Part shown: positions 1 to 12,650 of the stretch, piece by piece
Layout of the letters: each line of letters opens with the position of its first letter
Position numbering within the stretch: the stretch's first letter is position 1
Assembly: GCA_937876775.1 (NCBI GenBank)
Contig: CALEFA010000063.1
Coordinates: 102,977-166,976, forward strand
DNA: 64,000 nucleotides
From: an uncultured Rhodobiaceae bacterium
GTDB taxonomy: Bacteria > Pseudomonadota > Alphaproteobacteria > RS24
Reading direction: 5' to 3'
Made by a program: the position numbers and the translations under genes
Notes under the pieces: model-generated
What the model was told of the DNA's origin: nothing
What the model saw: the letters and a program-made list of their open reading frames with translations, nothing else
Database searches by the model: none

Positions 1-1035
1 GTCGGCGAAGTGGTGCAGCATATTCCCGGCGCCCATTTGGGCATTCATACCCATAATGATACAGAAAATGCTGTCGCCAATTCCTTGGCGGCGATTGAGG
101 CTGGCGTGCGCCAAGTGCAGGGGACGATTAATGGTCTGGGCGAGCGTTGCGGCAATGCCAATTTAGTGTCGCTGATCCCCACGCTTTTGCTGAAACCAGA
201 TTATGCCGCGCGTTTTGAAACCGGCATATCTCTCGACAAGCTACCTCAGGTCAAAAATGTTTCGCTTTTGCTGGATGATATTTTGAACCGCACGCCGAAC
301 CGACACGCCCCTTATGTTGGTGCGTCTGCCTTTGCCCATAAGGGCGGCATTCATGTGTCGGCGGTGATGAAAGATCCGTCGACCTATGAACATGTTGATC
401 CGGCCAAAGTCGGCAACCAGCGCACAATTTTAGTGTCTGACCAAGCTGGCAAAAGCAATATTATTGATCGGCTGGTGTCGGCAAAAATCAATGTCGACGC
501 CAAAGACCCGGCCATTGACCGCATTCTTTTTGAAGTGAAGCAAAAGGAAATGGACGGCTATAGCTATGATGGGGTTGGTGCTTCCTTTGAGATTTTGGCG
601 CTGGAGCAATTAGATTGCTTGCCGAAATTTTTCGACGTCAAAGGTTATAACGTCAATATCGCCAATGATGGCAAGGGCACCACTCAGTCGCTTGCCGAAG
701 TGCTTCTGGTGATTGATGGCGAAACAGTCTCTGGCACCGGCTCAGGTAATGGCCCTATTAACGCGCTGGACATGGCTCTGCGCAGTGACCTCAAGCGCTA
801 TGCGGCGAATATTGAGAATATGCGTTTGGTTGATTTTAAAGTGCGTATTCTCAATACCGGCACTGAGGCGGTCACCCGTGTGACCATTGAAAGCGTTGAT
901 GACGACGGTCATTCTTGGCGTACGATTGGCGTCAACGCCAATATTATTGTCGCTTCTTTTGAAGCTTTGAAAGATGCTGTGGTGTATAAATTACTCTTGG
1001 ATGGCGTGTCGGCAACACCTGACTCCCATCTCTAA
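1..1035 (+). CDS. cimA: (R)-citramalate synthase / isopropylmalate-synthase family, 3' part
   Basis: The reading frame is open from base 1, so the start lies outside the window and only the last 344 residues are seen; family members are about 500-540 residues. The fragment holds the end of the HMGL-like TIM barrel, with the metal-binding motif HTHND followed by NGLGERCGN, then HKGGIHVSAV, and a C-terminal LeuA-type regulatory domain (roughly the last 130 residues). The family condenses acetyl-CoA with an alpha-keto acid; sequence style (GTINGLGERCGNANL, VKGYNV) fits the citramalate-synthase subgroup, which makes citramalate from pyruvate for isoleucine synthesis. A LeuA-like isopropylmalate synthase is the alternative. 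Ends 27 bp before psd. Confidence 0.8.
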   Translation, partial: VGEVVQHIPGAHLGIHTHNDTENAVANSLAAIEAGVRQVQGTINGLGERCGNANLVSLIPTLLLKPDYAARFETGISLDKLPQVKNVSLLLDDILNRTPNRHAPYVGASAFAHKGGIHVSAVMKDPSTYEHVDPAKVGNQRTILVSDQAGKSNIIDRLVSAKINVDAKDPAIDRILFEVKQKEMDGYSYDGVGASFEILALEQLDCLPKFFDVKGYNVNIANDGKGTTQSLAEVLLVIDGETVSGTGSGNGPINALDMALRSDLKRYAANIENMRLVDFKVRILNTGTEAVTRVTIESVDDDGHSWRTIGVNANIIVASFEALKDAVVYKLLLDGVSATPDSHL

Positions 1036-1062
1036 CGTGGCGACAGCCAGCAAGGAAAAACT

Positions 1063-1755
1063 ATGCGAGCTCTGAAATCTATTCTCTTTCCGATTCACCC
1101 AGAAGGCTACCGATTCATTGCGATTTTCGCCGTCGTCGCCTTTCTGCTGTTCTTTTTATCGGATTTTCTCGGCTGGATTGGCGTGGTTCTTACGCTGTGG
1201 TGCGCTTGGTTCTTCCGAGACCCCGCCCGCGTTACACCGCAACGCGAAGGTTTGGTCATCAGCCCAGCCGATGGCGTGGTGAATATGATTACCAATGCCG
1301 TGCCGCCGGAAGAATTAGGTCTGGGCGATGAGGCGCTGCCGCGGGTTTCGGTTTTCATGAATGTGTTTAACTGCCATGTGAACCGCTTGCCGGTCAGCGG
1401 CACGATTCGTAAATCACTCTATCGCACGGGCCAATTCCTCAGCGCCGATCTAGATAAGGCCAGCGACGCCAATGAGCGCCAGTCTCTTTTGGTCGAAATG
1501 GCCGATGGCAAGCAATTGGTGGTCGTGCAAATCGCCGGTCTGGTTGCGCGGCGCATATTGTCGTTTGTGCATGAAGATCAAGAAATGCAAGCTGGTGAGC
1601 GTTTTGGCCTCATTCGCTTTGGTAGCCGCTGCGATGTTTATTTGCCCAAGGGCTGTGTGCCGTTAGTGGCAGTCGGTCAATCAGCGATTGCTGGTGAAAC
1701 TGTTCTGGCGGACTTGGCATCGAAAGAAAAACAACGTGAAACAATAACCGCGTAA
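1063..1755 (+). CDS. psd: Phosphatidylserine decarboxylase proenzyme, short form
   Basis: 230 residues. It decarboxylates phosphatidylserine to phosphatidylethanolamine at the inner membrane. Two hydrophobic stretches near residues 18-50 anchor the N-terminus. Conserved blocks include FFRDPAR, SPADG, NCHVNR and the self-cleavage site RFGSR, where Gly187-Ser188 would be cut to give the alpha chain with its pyruvoyl group. The length matches the short (archaetidylserine-decarboxylase-like) class of many alphaproteobacteria rather than the ~320-residue E. coli form. ATG follows AAGGAAAAACT. It lies 12 bp upstream of pssA, the enzyme that makes its substrate, so the two are very likely cotranscribed. 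Confidence 0.93.
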   Translation: MRALKSILFPIHPEGYRFIAIFAVVAFLLFFLSDFLGWIGVVLTLWCAWFFRDPARVTPQREGLVISPADGVVNMITNAVPPEELGLGDEALPRVSVFMNVFNCHVNRLPVSGTIRKSLYRTGQFLSADLDKASDANERQSLLVEMADGKQLVVVQIAGLVARRILSFVHEDQEMQAGERFGLIRFGSRCDVYLPKGCVPLVAVGQSAIAGETVLADLASKEKQRETITA

Positions 1756-1767
1756 GGCTTTTGCATC

Positions 1768-2562
1768 GTGTCAGAATCGAAGTTACATCAACAAAAAAAC
1801 AGCAGTGAACGCCGCCGCAGAGAATTTCCTCTGCGCCGCATGGTGCCAAATATCCTCACGCTTTTGGCCCTGTGTCTGGGGTTGACGTCTTTACGTTTGG
1901 GGCTGAATGAACGTTTTGATTTGGCTATGTTGTGCATCATCGGAGCCGCCTTCCTCGATGCGTTTGATGGCCGCTTAGCGCGTCTCTTGCGCGCCAGCAG
2001 CCCATTCGGCGCGCAGTTGGACTCACTGTCCGATTTTGTCAATTTCGGCATTGTGCCAGTGTTATTGGTCTATCTCTATGCCTTGCAAGCTACGGGTCGT
2101 TTAGGTTGGGCAGTCATCTTGCTGTTCTCTGTTTGCTGTGCGCTGCGTTTGGCGCGGTTCAATGTCGACATTGATGACGGCGATCGACCAGCTTGGAAAA
2201 TGAAATTCTTTACCGGCGTGCCGTCACCATCGGCCGGCGCCTTGGTCATGTTACCAATGTTTCTGGATGTTGGCGGCATTATCAGCCTTCGTGAGCAGCC
2301 GATCATTGTTTCGGCCAATGTCATTTTGGTTGCCTTGCTGATGGTCAGTAACCTACCGACTTATTCGGGCAAGGGCTTTTCACCGACCATACGCCGCGAT
2401 TTGGTTTTGCCATTAATGCTCGGTATCGGTGTTCTGGCGGTGATGTCTTTCACCTTTCCATGGGTTACTTTGAGCGTCTTGTGTTTGGTCTATTACGCGC
2501 TATTGCCGGTCGGCTGGCACCACTATCGCCGTTTGGCTGGGGCCACTAGCCTGACCGATTAA
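1768..2562 (+). CDS. pssA: CDP-diacylglycerol--serine O-phosphatidyltransferase
   Basis: 264 residues, integral membrane protein. It joins CDP-diacylglycerol and serine to give phosphatidylserine, the substrate of psd just upstream. The CDP-alcohol phosphotransferase signature is complete: Asp64, Asp67-Gly68, Ala71-Arg72, Gly81, Asp85 and Asp89. About seven to eight hydrophobic segments follow the basic N-terminus. The start is a GTG 12 bp after psd; an internal ATG at 1840 (MVPNIL) is a possible alternative, but the basic leader is usual in the family. Its stop codon overlaps that of the convergent RND permease (shared TTAA at 2559-2562). Confidence 0.92.
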   Translation: MSESKLHQQKNSSERRRREFPLRRMVPNILTLLALCLGLTSLRLGLNERFDLAMLCIIGAAFLDAFDGRLARLLRASSPFGAQLDSLSDFVNFGIVPVLLVYLYALQATGRLGWAVILLFSVCCALRLARFNVDIDDGDRPAWKMKFFTGVPSPSAGALVMLPMFLDVGGIISLREQPIIVSANVILVALLMVSNLPTYSGKGFSPTIRRDLVLPLMLGIGVLAVMSFTFPWVTLSVLCLVYYALLPVGWHHYRRLAGATSLTD

Positions 2563-5500
2563 GCTTGCGTCGCATTGGCCGCAACGCCGGCCCGCCATTT
2601 GCCAATAAACTGAGCGATGCGCGTATTGCGTAAATAATCCGGCAAGGTCAACATCACTGGCACGAGGATCAGCGTCAGCAGGGTTGAGAAACCAAGGCCG
2701 AAGATAATCGCTGTCGACAATTGTACCCACCAAGCCGATGTTGGCTCGCCGATTTGAATGGTCCGCTGCACCACATCAACTGAAGTTTGAATGGCCATGG
2801 GGAGCAGGCCAATCATAGTGGTGACGGTGGTCAATAGAATAGGCCGCAAACGTTGCCCTGAGGTCTTTAAAATCGCCGTTGTCCTGTCTAAGCCAGCACT
2901 GCGCAGGCGTTGATAGGTATCAATCAATACAATCGAGTTATTCACCACAATACCAGCCAGCGCGACAACGCCAGTGCCGGTCATAATAACACTAAAGTTT
3001 TGTCCGGTGACCACCATGCCCAGCAACACGCCGACGGTTGATAAAACCACGGTCGATAGGGTCAGTAAGGTGAAATACAGGCTATTGAATTGCAGCAGCA
3101 GAATAATAAACATCAGCAACAGGGAGGCCAGCATGGCACGCCCCAAAAAGGCCGTGGCGGCTTCAGCTTCTTCATTGGCACCGCGCAGGCGTACACCAAC
3201 GCCGGGCGGTAAATCTTGCGTGTCGAGCCAAGTTAAAAAGTCCTGTTCGGCGACTGTGGCAAGAATTTCATCGCCAGTAGCGGGGTCAATGGTGGTGGCT
3301 GCTTTGACGGTAAATGTCCGCTTGCCATCGACACGGTTGATGGCGTCGCGGCGTTGGGCGATAGAGCGCGTAACAAAATTGGTAATCGGCACATTGCCAG
3401 CCTGCGTGCGCACGCGTAATTGATCAAGCTGGTCGAAGGAACGCGCATCAAATGGATAGCGGGCGCGAATTTCGATCTCATCGTCGCTATCGTCAGGCCG
3501 GTAGTGGCCAACCAAAATACCATTGGTCACCAATTGCACCATATTGCCGACCGTCACAATATCGGCTTTGAAACGGCCAGCCGCTTCGCGGTCAACCGTC
3601 AGATTCCACTCAATACCCGGCAGCGGAAGTGTGTCCTCAAGCTCGGTGTATAGATCACTACGGCTCCGCAAATAGGCATTAATGTCATTGACCACAGTGG
3701 TCAGCTTACTAATGTCCTGACCGGCAATTTCAATCTCAATGCCTTTACCCGAAGGCGGCCCTTGCTCGCGTTCAATCACTTCCACTTCAATCGCCGGGAA
3801 GGCGTTGGCGCGCCGGTCGATTTCGCGCATGATTTGGGATGATGGTATGCGGGTGGAGAAATGGGTAAATTCAATGCGGATAAGCCCAATCAAATCGCTT
3901 GGCTTGTCGCCCTCGACACGAGCCACGCCGCCGCCCGAACCCAAGGCTGGGCCGGCCTGCGTGAAGGCAGAACTAATACCGGGGATAGATAGAACAATAT
4001 CTTCGACCAAGCGCGTCATGCGGTCGGCTTCCTGAATCGATAAATTGCCGCGCGCTTTAATGAAAACATTGGCTTGTTGCGGCTCAATCGACGTCGAAAA
4101 CTCGACCCCGCCGCCATAACGACCATTTAGCACAATCACGCCGACCAAAATAAACACAGCAACACTAATAGTGGTCAGCGGCCAGCGGATGCAGCGCTCT
4201 AGAAACCGTAAATATTTGCCTGTCAGGCCGGGCGTTGTTGCCACATTAATTTCATTCTCAGCCGCCAAGCTGGTCAGTAATTCGTCCCCCTCCTGCTCTG
4301 ATTTGCCAATTAAGCCGCCAATAACCGGCAGGAATACCATTGCCGTTAGCAATGAGGCCGACAGCAGAATAATCACGGTAATCGGCAAGAAGGACATGAA
4401 TTTACCGCTGACGCCGGGCCAGAGAAGCATGGGCGCAAAGGCGGCTAAAGTGGTGCCTGTTGATGATAAAATCGGCCAGAACATGCGCGACGCGGCTAGG
4501 GCATAGGCCTTTTGACGATCGAGACCCTCGGCCATTTTGCGGTCAGCGAATTCAACCACCACAATCGCACCATCGACCAAAATGCCGACAGCCAGCAAGA
4601 AGCCAAACATAATCATCATATTCAGCGTCATGCCCAAAAGGTTCACAATCAAAAAGCCAATCAGGAATGAGGTCGGAATCGATAGGCCAACCAACAGCGC
4701 TGATCGCAGTCCGAGTGCGGCAATGACCAAAATCATCACCAATAAAATCGCATTGGTAATAGAAATTTCCAATGAGCCAAGCATCTCAAAGATGAAGCTG
4801 GAAATATCTGATGAGAAATCGATGGAAATATTTTCCGGCCAGTCGGCGACGAAAGCTTGCGACAAGGCGCGAACTTCGCGTGTCGTGTCGACGACATTGG
4901 CACCCAGCCGTTTGGTAACCTCAATAGAAATTGTCGGTGTGCCGTTGTAGCGGGCGAAAATATCTGGGTCTTTGAAACTGCGCCGAATGTCGGCAATATC
5001 GCTCAGGCGCACGACGGCATCGCCTTGCGTCTTAATGGCAAGCGCGTAAATATCGCTTTCGCTTTCAATCAGTCCCGGCACAGATAGCGAGAACCGACCA
5101 CTGCCATTGTCCATATTACCGGCTGGCACCAGCTGATTATTGCGCGACAGCGTGGCATAAAGCTCTTCTGCTGAGATGTTGTAATTTTCCATCGCCCGCG
5201 GGTCGATAATCACTTCCAATACTTCTTCGCGGTGGCCAATTAATTTGGCTTCCAACACCGATGACATGCCAGACAGTTCGTCTTTCAGCATATTGGCGTG
5301 GCGGTAAAGCTCGCGTTCAGAACCCGGGCTCGTCAAATTCACCATAATCACCGGGAACAGGCCGGCGTTAAACTCACGCACATCCGGTTCTTCAGCTTCC
5401 TCAGGGAACTCAGAGCGCACTTGATCCATTTTCTCACGCACATCGACCAGTGCTTGCTCTTTGTCAAAGCTGACGTCGAATTCGAGGATAACGGCGCCGA

Positions 5501-5765
5501 AATTCTGCGCGGCAATGGCCTTCATCTCTTTCACGCCGGTCAGCGTCCGCAGTTCCAGCTCCATTGGCTTGACAATCAGGCGCTCGGCGTCGGCCGGTGC
5601 GATGCCCGGCAGAACAACGCCAACGTAAATAAACGGAATAGGAATGTCTGGATCGGCTTCGCGCGGCAACGATACATAAGACGACACACCGCCAAGCAAA
5701 AGCGCGACCAAAATGGTAAGAACAGCGCGGCTACGGCTAATGGCGGCGGTGATGAAATTAAACAT
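2559..5765 (-). CDS. RND efflux transporter permease (AcrB/HAE-like)
   Basis: 1068 residues, the usual length for an inner-membrane RND pump that exports drugs, lipophilic compounds or metals by proton antiport. The N-terminus has the first membrane helix (residues 12-30) and the typical SLPREADPDI block; there are two large periplasmic loops and two six-helix halves. In TM4 the proton-relay region reads LVDGAIVVVE, so AcrB's Asp407-Asp408 pair is Asp398-Gly399 here. In TM10 the motif is GIVVNNSIVLID, with Asn where AcrB has Lys940. Two bases separate it from the upstream adaptor gene, so they form one operon. No outer-membrane channel gene is adjacent. Substrate unknown. Confidence 0.92.
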   Translation of the reverse strand: MFNFITAAISRSRAVLTILVALLLGGVSSYVSLPREADPDIPIPFIYVGVVLPGIAPADAERLIVKPMELELRTLTGVKEMKAIAAQNFGAVILEFDVSFDKEQALVDVREKMDQVRSEFPEEAEEPDVREFNAGLFPVIMVNLTSPGSERELYRHANMLKDELSGMSSVLEAKLIGHREEVLEVIIDPRAMENYNISAEELYATLSRNNQLVPAGNMDNGSGRFSLSVPGLIESESDIYALAIKTQGDAVVRLSDIADIRRSFKDPDIFARYNGTPTISIEVTKRLGANVVDTTREVRALSQAFVADWPENISIDFSSDISSFIFEMLGSLEISITNAILLVMILVIAALGLRSALLVGLSIPTSFLIGFLIVNLLGMTLNMMIMFGFLLAVGILVDGAIVVVEFADRKMAEGLDRQKAYALAASRMFWPILSSTGTTLAAFAPMLLWPGVSGKFMSFLPITVIILLSASLLTAMVFLPVIGGLIGKSEQEGDELLTSLAAENEINVATTPGLTGKYLRFLERCIRWPLTTISVAVFILVGVIVLNGRYGGGVEFSTSIEPQQANVFIKARGNLSIQEADRMTRLVEDIVLSIPGISSAFTQAGPALGSGGGVARVEGDKPSDLIGLIRIEFTHFSTRIPSSQIMREIDRRANAFPAIEVEVIEREQGPPSGKGIEIEIAGQDISKLTTVVNDINAYLRSRSDLYTELEDTLPLPGIEWNLTVDREAAGRFKADIVTVGNMVQLVTNGILVGHYRPDDSDDEIEIRARYPFDARSFDQLDQLRVRTQAGNVPITNFVTRSIAQRRDAINRVDGKRTFTVKAATTIDPATGDEILATVAEQDFLTWLDTQDLPPGVGVRLRGANEEAEAATAFLGRAMLASLLLMFIILLLQFNSLYFTLLTLSTVVLSTVGVLLGMVVTGQNFSVIMTGTGVVALAGIVVNNSIVLIDTYQRLRSAGLDRTTAILKTSGQRLRPILLTTVTTMIGLLPMAIQTSVDVVQRTIQIGEPTSAWWVQLSTAIIFGLGFSTLLTLILVPVMLTLPDYLRNTRIAQFIGKWRAGVAANATQA

Positions 5766-5767
5766 GA

Positions 5768-6949
5768 CTATCGCACCTCAACGCCGGGCGTTGCTACATC
5801 AGCCAAAGCTGGCGCGGCAAATTCGAAATCGACTTGTCGGCCATCGCGGGTGTATTCGCCACCGGCAATAATCACATTCTCTCGGGCACGCAGGCCGGTC
5901 ACCAGAACGCCATCGAGATTGTCAGCAACAATGGTGACATCGCGAAACGCCACTCGCCCTTCATCAATCACCCGAACGCCGAGCTTGCCATCGTCGCTCA
6001 TCGTCAAAATACCCTGCGGAATACGGGTCGCCAGCACATCACCGGTTTGCAATGTGAGTTCCGCACTCACACCATCGCGGAGCAGCAGGTCTTTATTGTC
6101 GATTTCCAATTCAACGCGGAACGTGCGCGTTGTCAGATTTGGGGTCTCGGCAATATAGCGGACTTTTCCTCGTACTGTTTCGCCGGTCACAAAGGCGGCT
6201 TCACCAATGGCTCCAACGCCGATTGAATTAACTTGGTTCTCGGCAATATGGCCGACCACTAAAAGCGGGTCTTTGTCGATAATCGTGGCGCATGGCTGGC
6301 CGACGCTGATGAAGTCACCGACTTTCACCGGCAGGCGATCTAGGATGCCGTCAAATGGCGCTTTGATTGTCGCGCGAGACAATTCCACCTGACGGCCTTT
6401 AACGGCGGCCTTGCTGGCGTCATAAGCGGCGCGCGAAGCGGCTAACTGGCTTTTCGATACATGGCCTTGTTCGGTTAGCTTGGTCGCCGCATCAAACTCA
6501 ATCTGACGCGCATCGCGCATGGCTTTGGCTTCATCCAATTGCGCTTTTCGCGCACCAATGTCAATTTTGCAAATCGTTTGATTGGCCTGCACAAACGCCC
6601 CTTTATCAACCGGCAGCGCGCTGATGGTGCCATTGGTTTCAGCCGCTATCGTCACCACTTTATCGGCTTCACTGCGGGCTTGCAGATTAATCTTATTCAA
6701 ATAGGGGCGCGCTTCTAAGGCCTGCACGACAACTTTGAAACGATTGGCTTCTTGCATCGTATCTTTGAGAGGTTTTGCCACCGCCAACTCTTTGGATGAG
6801 TCTGAGAGCCAGCCGCTGAACAACCACGCTACGAGAGCAATAAGCACGAAAAGGGAGGTGAAAACTGACTTGCCAATAGGCATTTTGTCCCAAAAAGACG
6901 AGGTTGTTGCTTTAACGGCGGTTGCTTGATCTTGCTGATCCGAACTCAT
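5768..6949 (-). CDS. RND efflux periplasmic adaptor (membrane fusion protein)
   Basis: 393 residues. It would link the RND permease to an outer-membrane channel. One N-terminal membrane helix lies at about residues 29-48, with no lipobox cysteine, so it is probably anchored by an uncleaved helix. Next come a lipoyl-like half-motif, an alpha-helical hairpin rich in Ala, Glu, Lys and Gln (about residues 130-190), the second lipoyl half (TIKAPFDGILDRLPVKVGD) and beta-barrel domains. It is the first gene of a two-gene operon with the permease. The 226-bp gap to the divergent DUF1330 gene must hold its promoter; no regulator gene is adjacent. Confidence 0.9.
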   Translation of the reverse strand: MSSDQQDQATAVKATTSSFWDKMPIGKSVFTSLFVLIALVAWLFSGWLSDSSKELAVAKPLKDTMQEANRFKVVVQALEARPYLNKINLQARSEADKVVTIAAETNGTISALPVDKGAFVQANQTICKIDIGARKAQLDEAKAMRDARQIEFDAATKLTEQGHVSKSQLAASRAAYDASKAAVKGRQVELSRATIKAPFDGILDRLPVKVGDFISVGQPCATIIDKDPLLVVGHIAENQVNSIGVGAIGEAAFVTGETVRGKVRYIAETPNLTTRTFRVELEIDNKDLLLRDGVSAELTLQTGDVLATRIPQGILTMSDDGKLGVRVIDEGRVAFRDVTIVADNLDGVLVTGLRARENVIIAGGEYTRDGRQVDFEFAAPALADVATPGVEVR

Positions 6950-7175
6950 AACTTTTCCAATTGTTTGCAGTTAATCTAACTATCTAACGAAAATAAGGCT
7001 GAAATCTGTCTTTTCAATGTTATTGGTGGCCTTTTTGCGTCAATATTTACTCTCGCTGACATAGCTTGGAACTTAGCTAATTGCAACCAATGGAAAGTTA
7101 AAATTATTGACAGGTCGCGGTGTTTTTTGACACGGTAAATGCCAATAAAAACGAGCTAACGATAGGGAGTTTTAG

Positions 7176-7589
7176 ATGAAAGTGCAAAATGCAGTTTATC
7201 CGGATAAGCAGCAAGTCGCAGGGTTTTTTGAAGATGGTCATCAGCTTCCAATTTACATGGTGAATTTGCTGAAGTTTAAGCCGAAAGCGGAATATGAAGA
7301 TGGCCGCGAAACCACATTGAGTGGCCGTGAGGCCTATGAGATTTATGCCCAAGCCGTGCAAGAATTATTGCAGAAATTTGGCGGTGGCATTGAGTTTAAC
7401 GCTCAGGTCGAACGTTTGATGATCGGCCAAGCGGAAGAGCTTTGGGATAGTGTGGCGATTGCGCGCTACCCCAGTCGGGCGGCGATGATGGACATGATGA
7501 AATCGCAGGAAATGCAAGACATCTCGGTTCACCGAACGGCTGGTTTGGCTGGTCAGTTGAACATTGAAACCATCATACCGACGGAATAG
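7176..7589 (+). CDS. DUF1330 family protein
   Basis: 137 residues, soluble, no signal peptide. The blocks PIYMVNLLKFKPKA, a GREAYEIYAQAV helix and VAIARYPSRAAMMDMM follow the DUF1330 pattern, a ferredoxin-like alpha/beta barrel related to Dabb-type and EthD-type small proteins. The function of the family is not settled. ATG is preceded by GATAGGGAG. The GST-like gene begins 12 bp after its stop, suggesting a two-gene operon. Two TTGACA hexamers occur upstream (7107 and 7127), but neither has a convincing -10 at normal spacing. Confidence 0.8.
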   Translation: MKVQNAVYPDKQQVAGFFEDGHQLPIYMVNLLKFKPKAEYEDGRETTLSGREAYEIYAQAVQELLQKFGGGIEFNAQVERLMIGQAEELWDSVAIARYPSRAAMMDMMKSQEMQDISVHRTAGLAGQLNIETIIPTE

Positions 7590-7601
7590 GCGCGCAGAAA
7601 A

Positions 7602-10800
<3,199 letters not shown>

Positions 10801-10839
10801 TCATTTGCCCGATACTCTGTCCGCGAAGGGGAGTTCACC

Positions 10840-12597
10840 ATGGGTTTTTTCAAACCGCCGCCATCGCCAGCCATTGCCACATTGGTGTTAAGTCTGGTGA
10901 TGCTGCTCGCCCCCTATCTCAATTTGCAGTTTATTCATTTACAGCACCATTGGCGGCTGGCGCCTAAAGGGGTTTATGGCGACACCGCTATGGTGGTGAG
11001 CGCCCATGGTTTGGCCTCCGATATTGGTCGCGATGTTTTAGAAGCTGGCGGCAATGCCTTTGATGCCGCCGTGGCGGTGAATTTTGCGTTGGCGGTGGTC
11101 TATCAGCAAGCCGGTAACGTTGGAGGTGGTGGGTTCATGGTCTACCGGCTGGCGGATGGTCAGACGGGGGCTTTGGATTTTCGTGAAAAAGCACCACTGG
11201 CGGCGGATAAAAATATGTATTTGGACGCGCAGGGCGAGGTCATTAAGGGCCTGAGCCTTGCCGGTCATTTGGCGGTTGGTGTGCCCGGTTCAGTGGCCGG
11301 CATGGTAGCGTTGCATGAGAAATTCGGCAGTTTGCCGTGGGATGTATTGGTGCGCCCGTCAATTTATTTGGCCGATGAAGGATTTGAACTGAGCGAGAAG
11401 GCGGCGCGTATGTTCAATCGTTATCAGGCCGATTTTGCCCGCCTGAATCGTCATCAACCAACTGTTATGCGCGATAAAAAATGGCAGGCCGGTGAGCGCT
11501 TGGCATTTCCAGATTTGGCGCAAACCTTGTCGCGCATCGCCAAATTTGGTCATGATGGGTTTTATGCCGGTGAAACGGCGCGTCTCTTGGTCGATGAAAT
11601 GCGCGCCGGTGGTGGTCTTATCACTCAAGCCGACCTCAATGCCTATCAAGCCGTTTGGCGCCAACCAGTGCGTTTCGATTATCGCGGCCACGACATCATT
11701 TCCATGCCGCCGCCGTCCAGTGGCGGCCTCGCTTTGGCGCAATTATTACAAGGGGCCAGTGCCTATGATATCGCTGCCCTCGGCCATAATAGCGCGGCTC
11801 ATATTCATTTGATGACCGAACTTCAGCGCCGCACCTATGCTGATCGGGCTACCCATTTGGGCGACACTGATTTTGTCGATGTTGATATGGCGGGGCTGAT
11901 GGCGGCTGATTATATCGCCGCGCGCAATGCCGATATTATGCCGGATAGGAAAACCGAGAGTAAGAGTATCCGCCCGGGATTGGTGAATGTCATTGAAAGC
12001 GTTGAGACGACGCATTTTTCCATCATTGACCCGATGGGCAATGCGGTCGCTATCACCACCACGTTAAACGGCAATTATGGCTCGAAGGTCGTCGTCAAAG
12101 GGGGCGGCTTCTTCCTCAATAATGAGATGGATGATTTCTCCATCAAGCCAGGCCACGCCAATCAATTCGGTCTGGTTGGCGATGATAAGAATGCCATTGC
12201 GCCAGGCAAGCGGATGCTGTCGTCGATGACCCCAACCATTGTCGAAAAAGACGGGCGCTTAAAACTTGTCGTAGGCACGCCGGGCGGGGCGACGATTATC
12301 ACCTCCGTGTTTCAAACCATTTCCAATATTATCGATTTTGACATGACCGCACAGCAGGCCGTGCACGCGCGCAAAAGCCATAGTCAATGGCAGCCAGATT
12401 TTGTGATGCTGGAAAAAGGCACGCTGAACATCGGCAATATGATGGGCCTGATGCGGCGTGGTCATGTGCCCTATAGTTGGCCGCGTTTCACTTATGCGCT
12501 GGGCAGGGTTGAGGCGATTTTAGTCCACCCCGATGGGCGCCTTGAGGGGGCGGCAGATTATTCGCGCGGCTTTGATGACCGCGCTTCCGGCTTTTGA
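10840..12597 (+). CDS. ggt: Gamma-glutamyltransferase
   Basis: 585 residues from the ATG at 10840, which has AAGGGGAG upstream; an in-frame extension to 10705 would run into the divergent gene. An N-terminal hydrophobic segment (residues 11-28) acts as signal or anchor, so the enzyme is periplasmic or membrane-attached. The proenzyme is cut in front of Thr390, first residue of TTHFS, to give two subunits. Other family blocks are GGNAFDAAVAVNFALAVV, GNVGGGGFMVYR, DFREKAP and SSMTPTIVEKDG with GTPGG. It cleaves or transfers the gamma-glutamyl group of glutathione and related peptides. It stands alone, with 117 bp to the divergent gene upstream. Confidence 0.93.
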   Translation: MGFFKPPPSPAIATLVLSLVMLLAPYLNLQFIHLQHHWRLAPKGVYGDTAMVVSAHGLASDIGRDVLEAGGNAFDAAVAVNFALAVVYQQAGNVGGGGFMVYRLADGQTGALDFREKAPLAADKNMYLDAQGEVIKGLSLAGHLAVGVPGSVAGMVALHEKFGSLPWDVLVRPSIYLADEGFELSEKAARMFNRYQADFARLNRHQPTVMRDKKWQAGERLAFPDLAQTLSRIAKFGHDGFYAGETARLLVDEMRAGGGLITQADLNAYQAVWRQPVRFDYRGHDIISMPPPSSGGLALAQLLQGASAYDIAALGHNSAAHIHLMTELQRRTYADRATHLGDTDFVDVDMAGLMAADYIAARNADIMPDRKTESKSIRPGLVNVIESVETTHFSIIDPMGNAVAITTTLNGNYGSKVVVKGGGFFLNNEMDDFSIKPGHANQFGLVGDDKNAIAPGKRMLSSMTPTIVEKDGRLKLVVGTPGGATIITSVFQTISNIIDFDMTAQQAVHARKSHSQWQPDFVMLEKGTLNIGNMMGLMRRGHVPYSWPRFTYALGRVEAILVHPDGRLEGAADYSRGFDDRASGF

Positions 12598-12650
12598 TAA
12601 AATTACCCGTCAGTGACCAGTAAAGATTGAAATTTTTTGTCGAATTGGGC

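Noticed and set aside
5298..6158. 286-codon plus-strand frame across the RND permease and adaptor genes
   Set aside because: Antisense to two well-supported genes and with no recognisable domain.
7107..7155. Promoter from two TTGACA hexamers upstream of the DUF1330 gene
   Set aside because: No acceptable -10 hexamer at 16-19 base spacing from either one.
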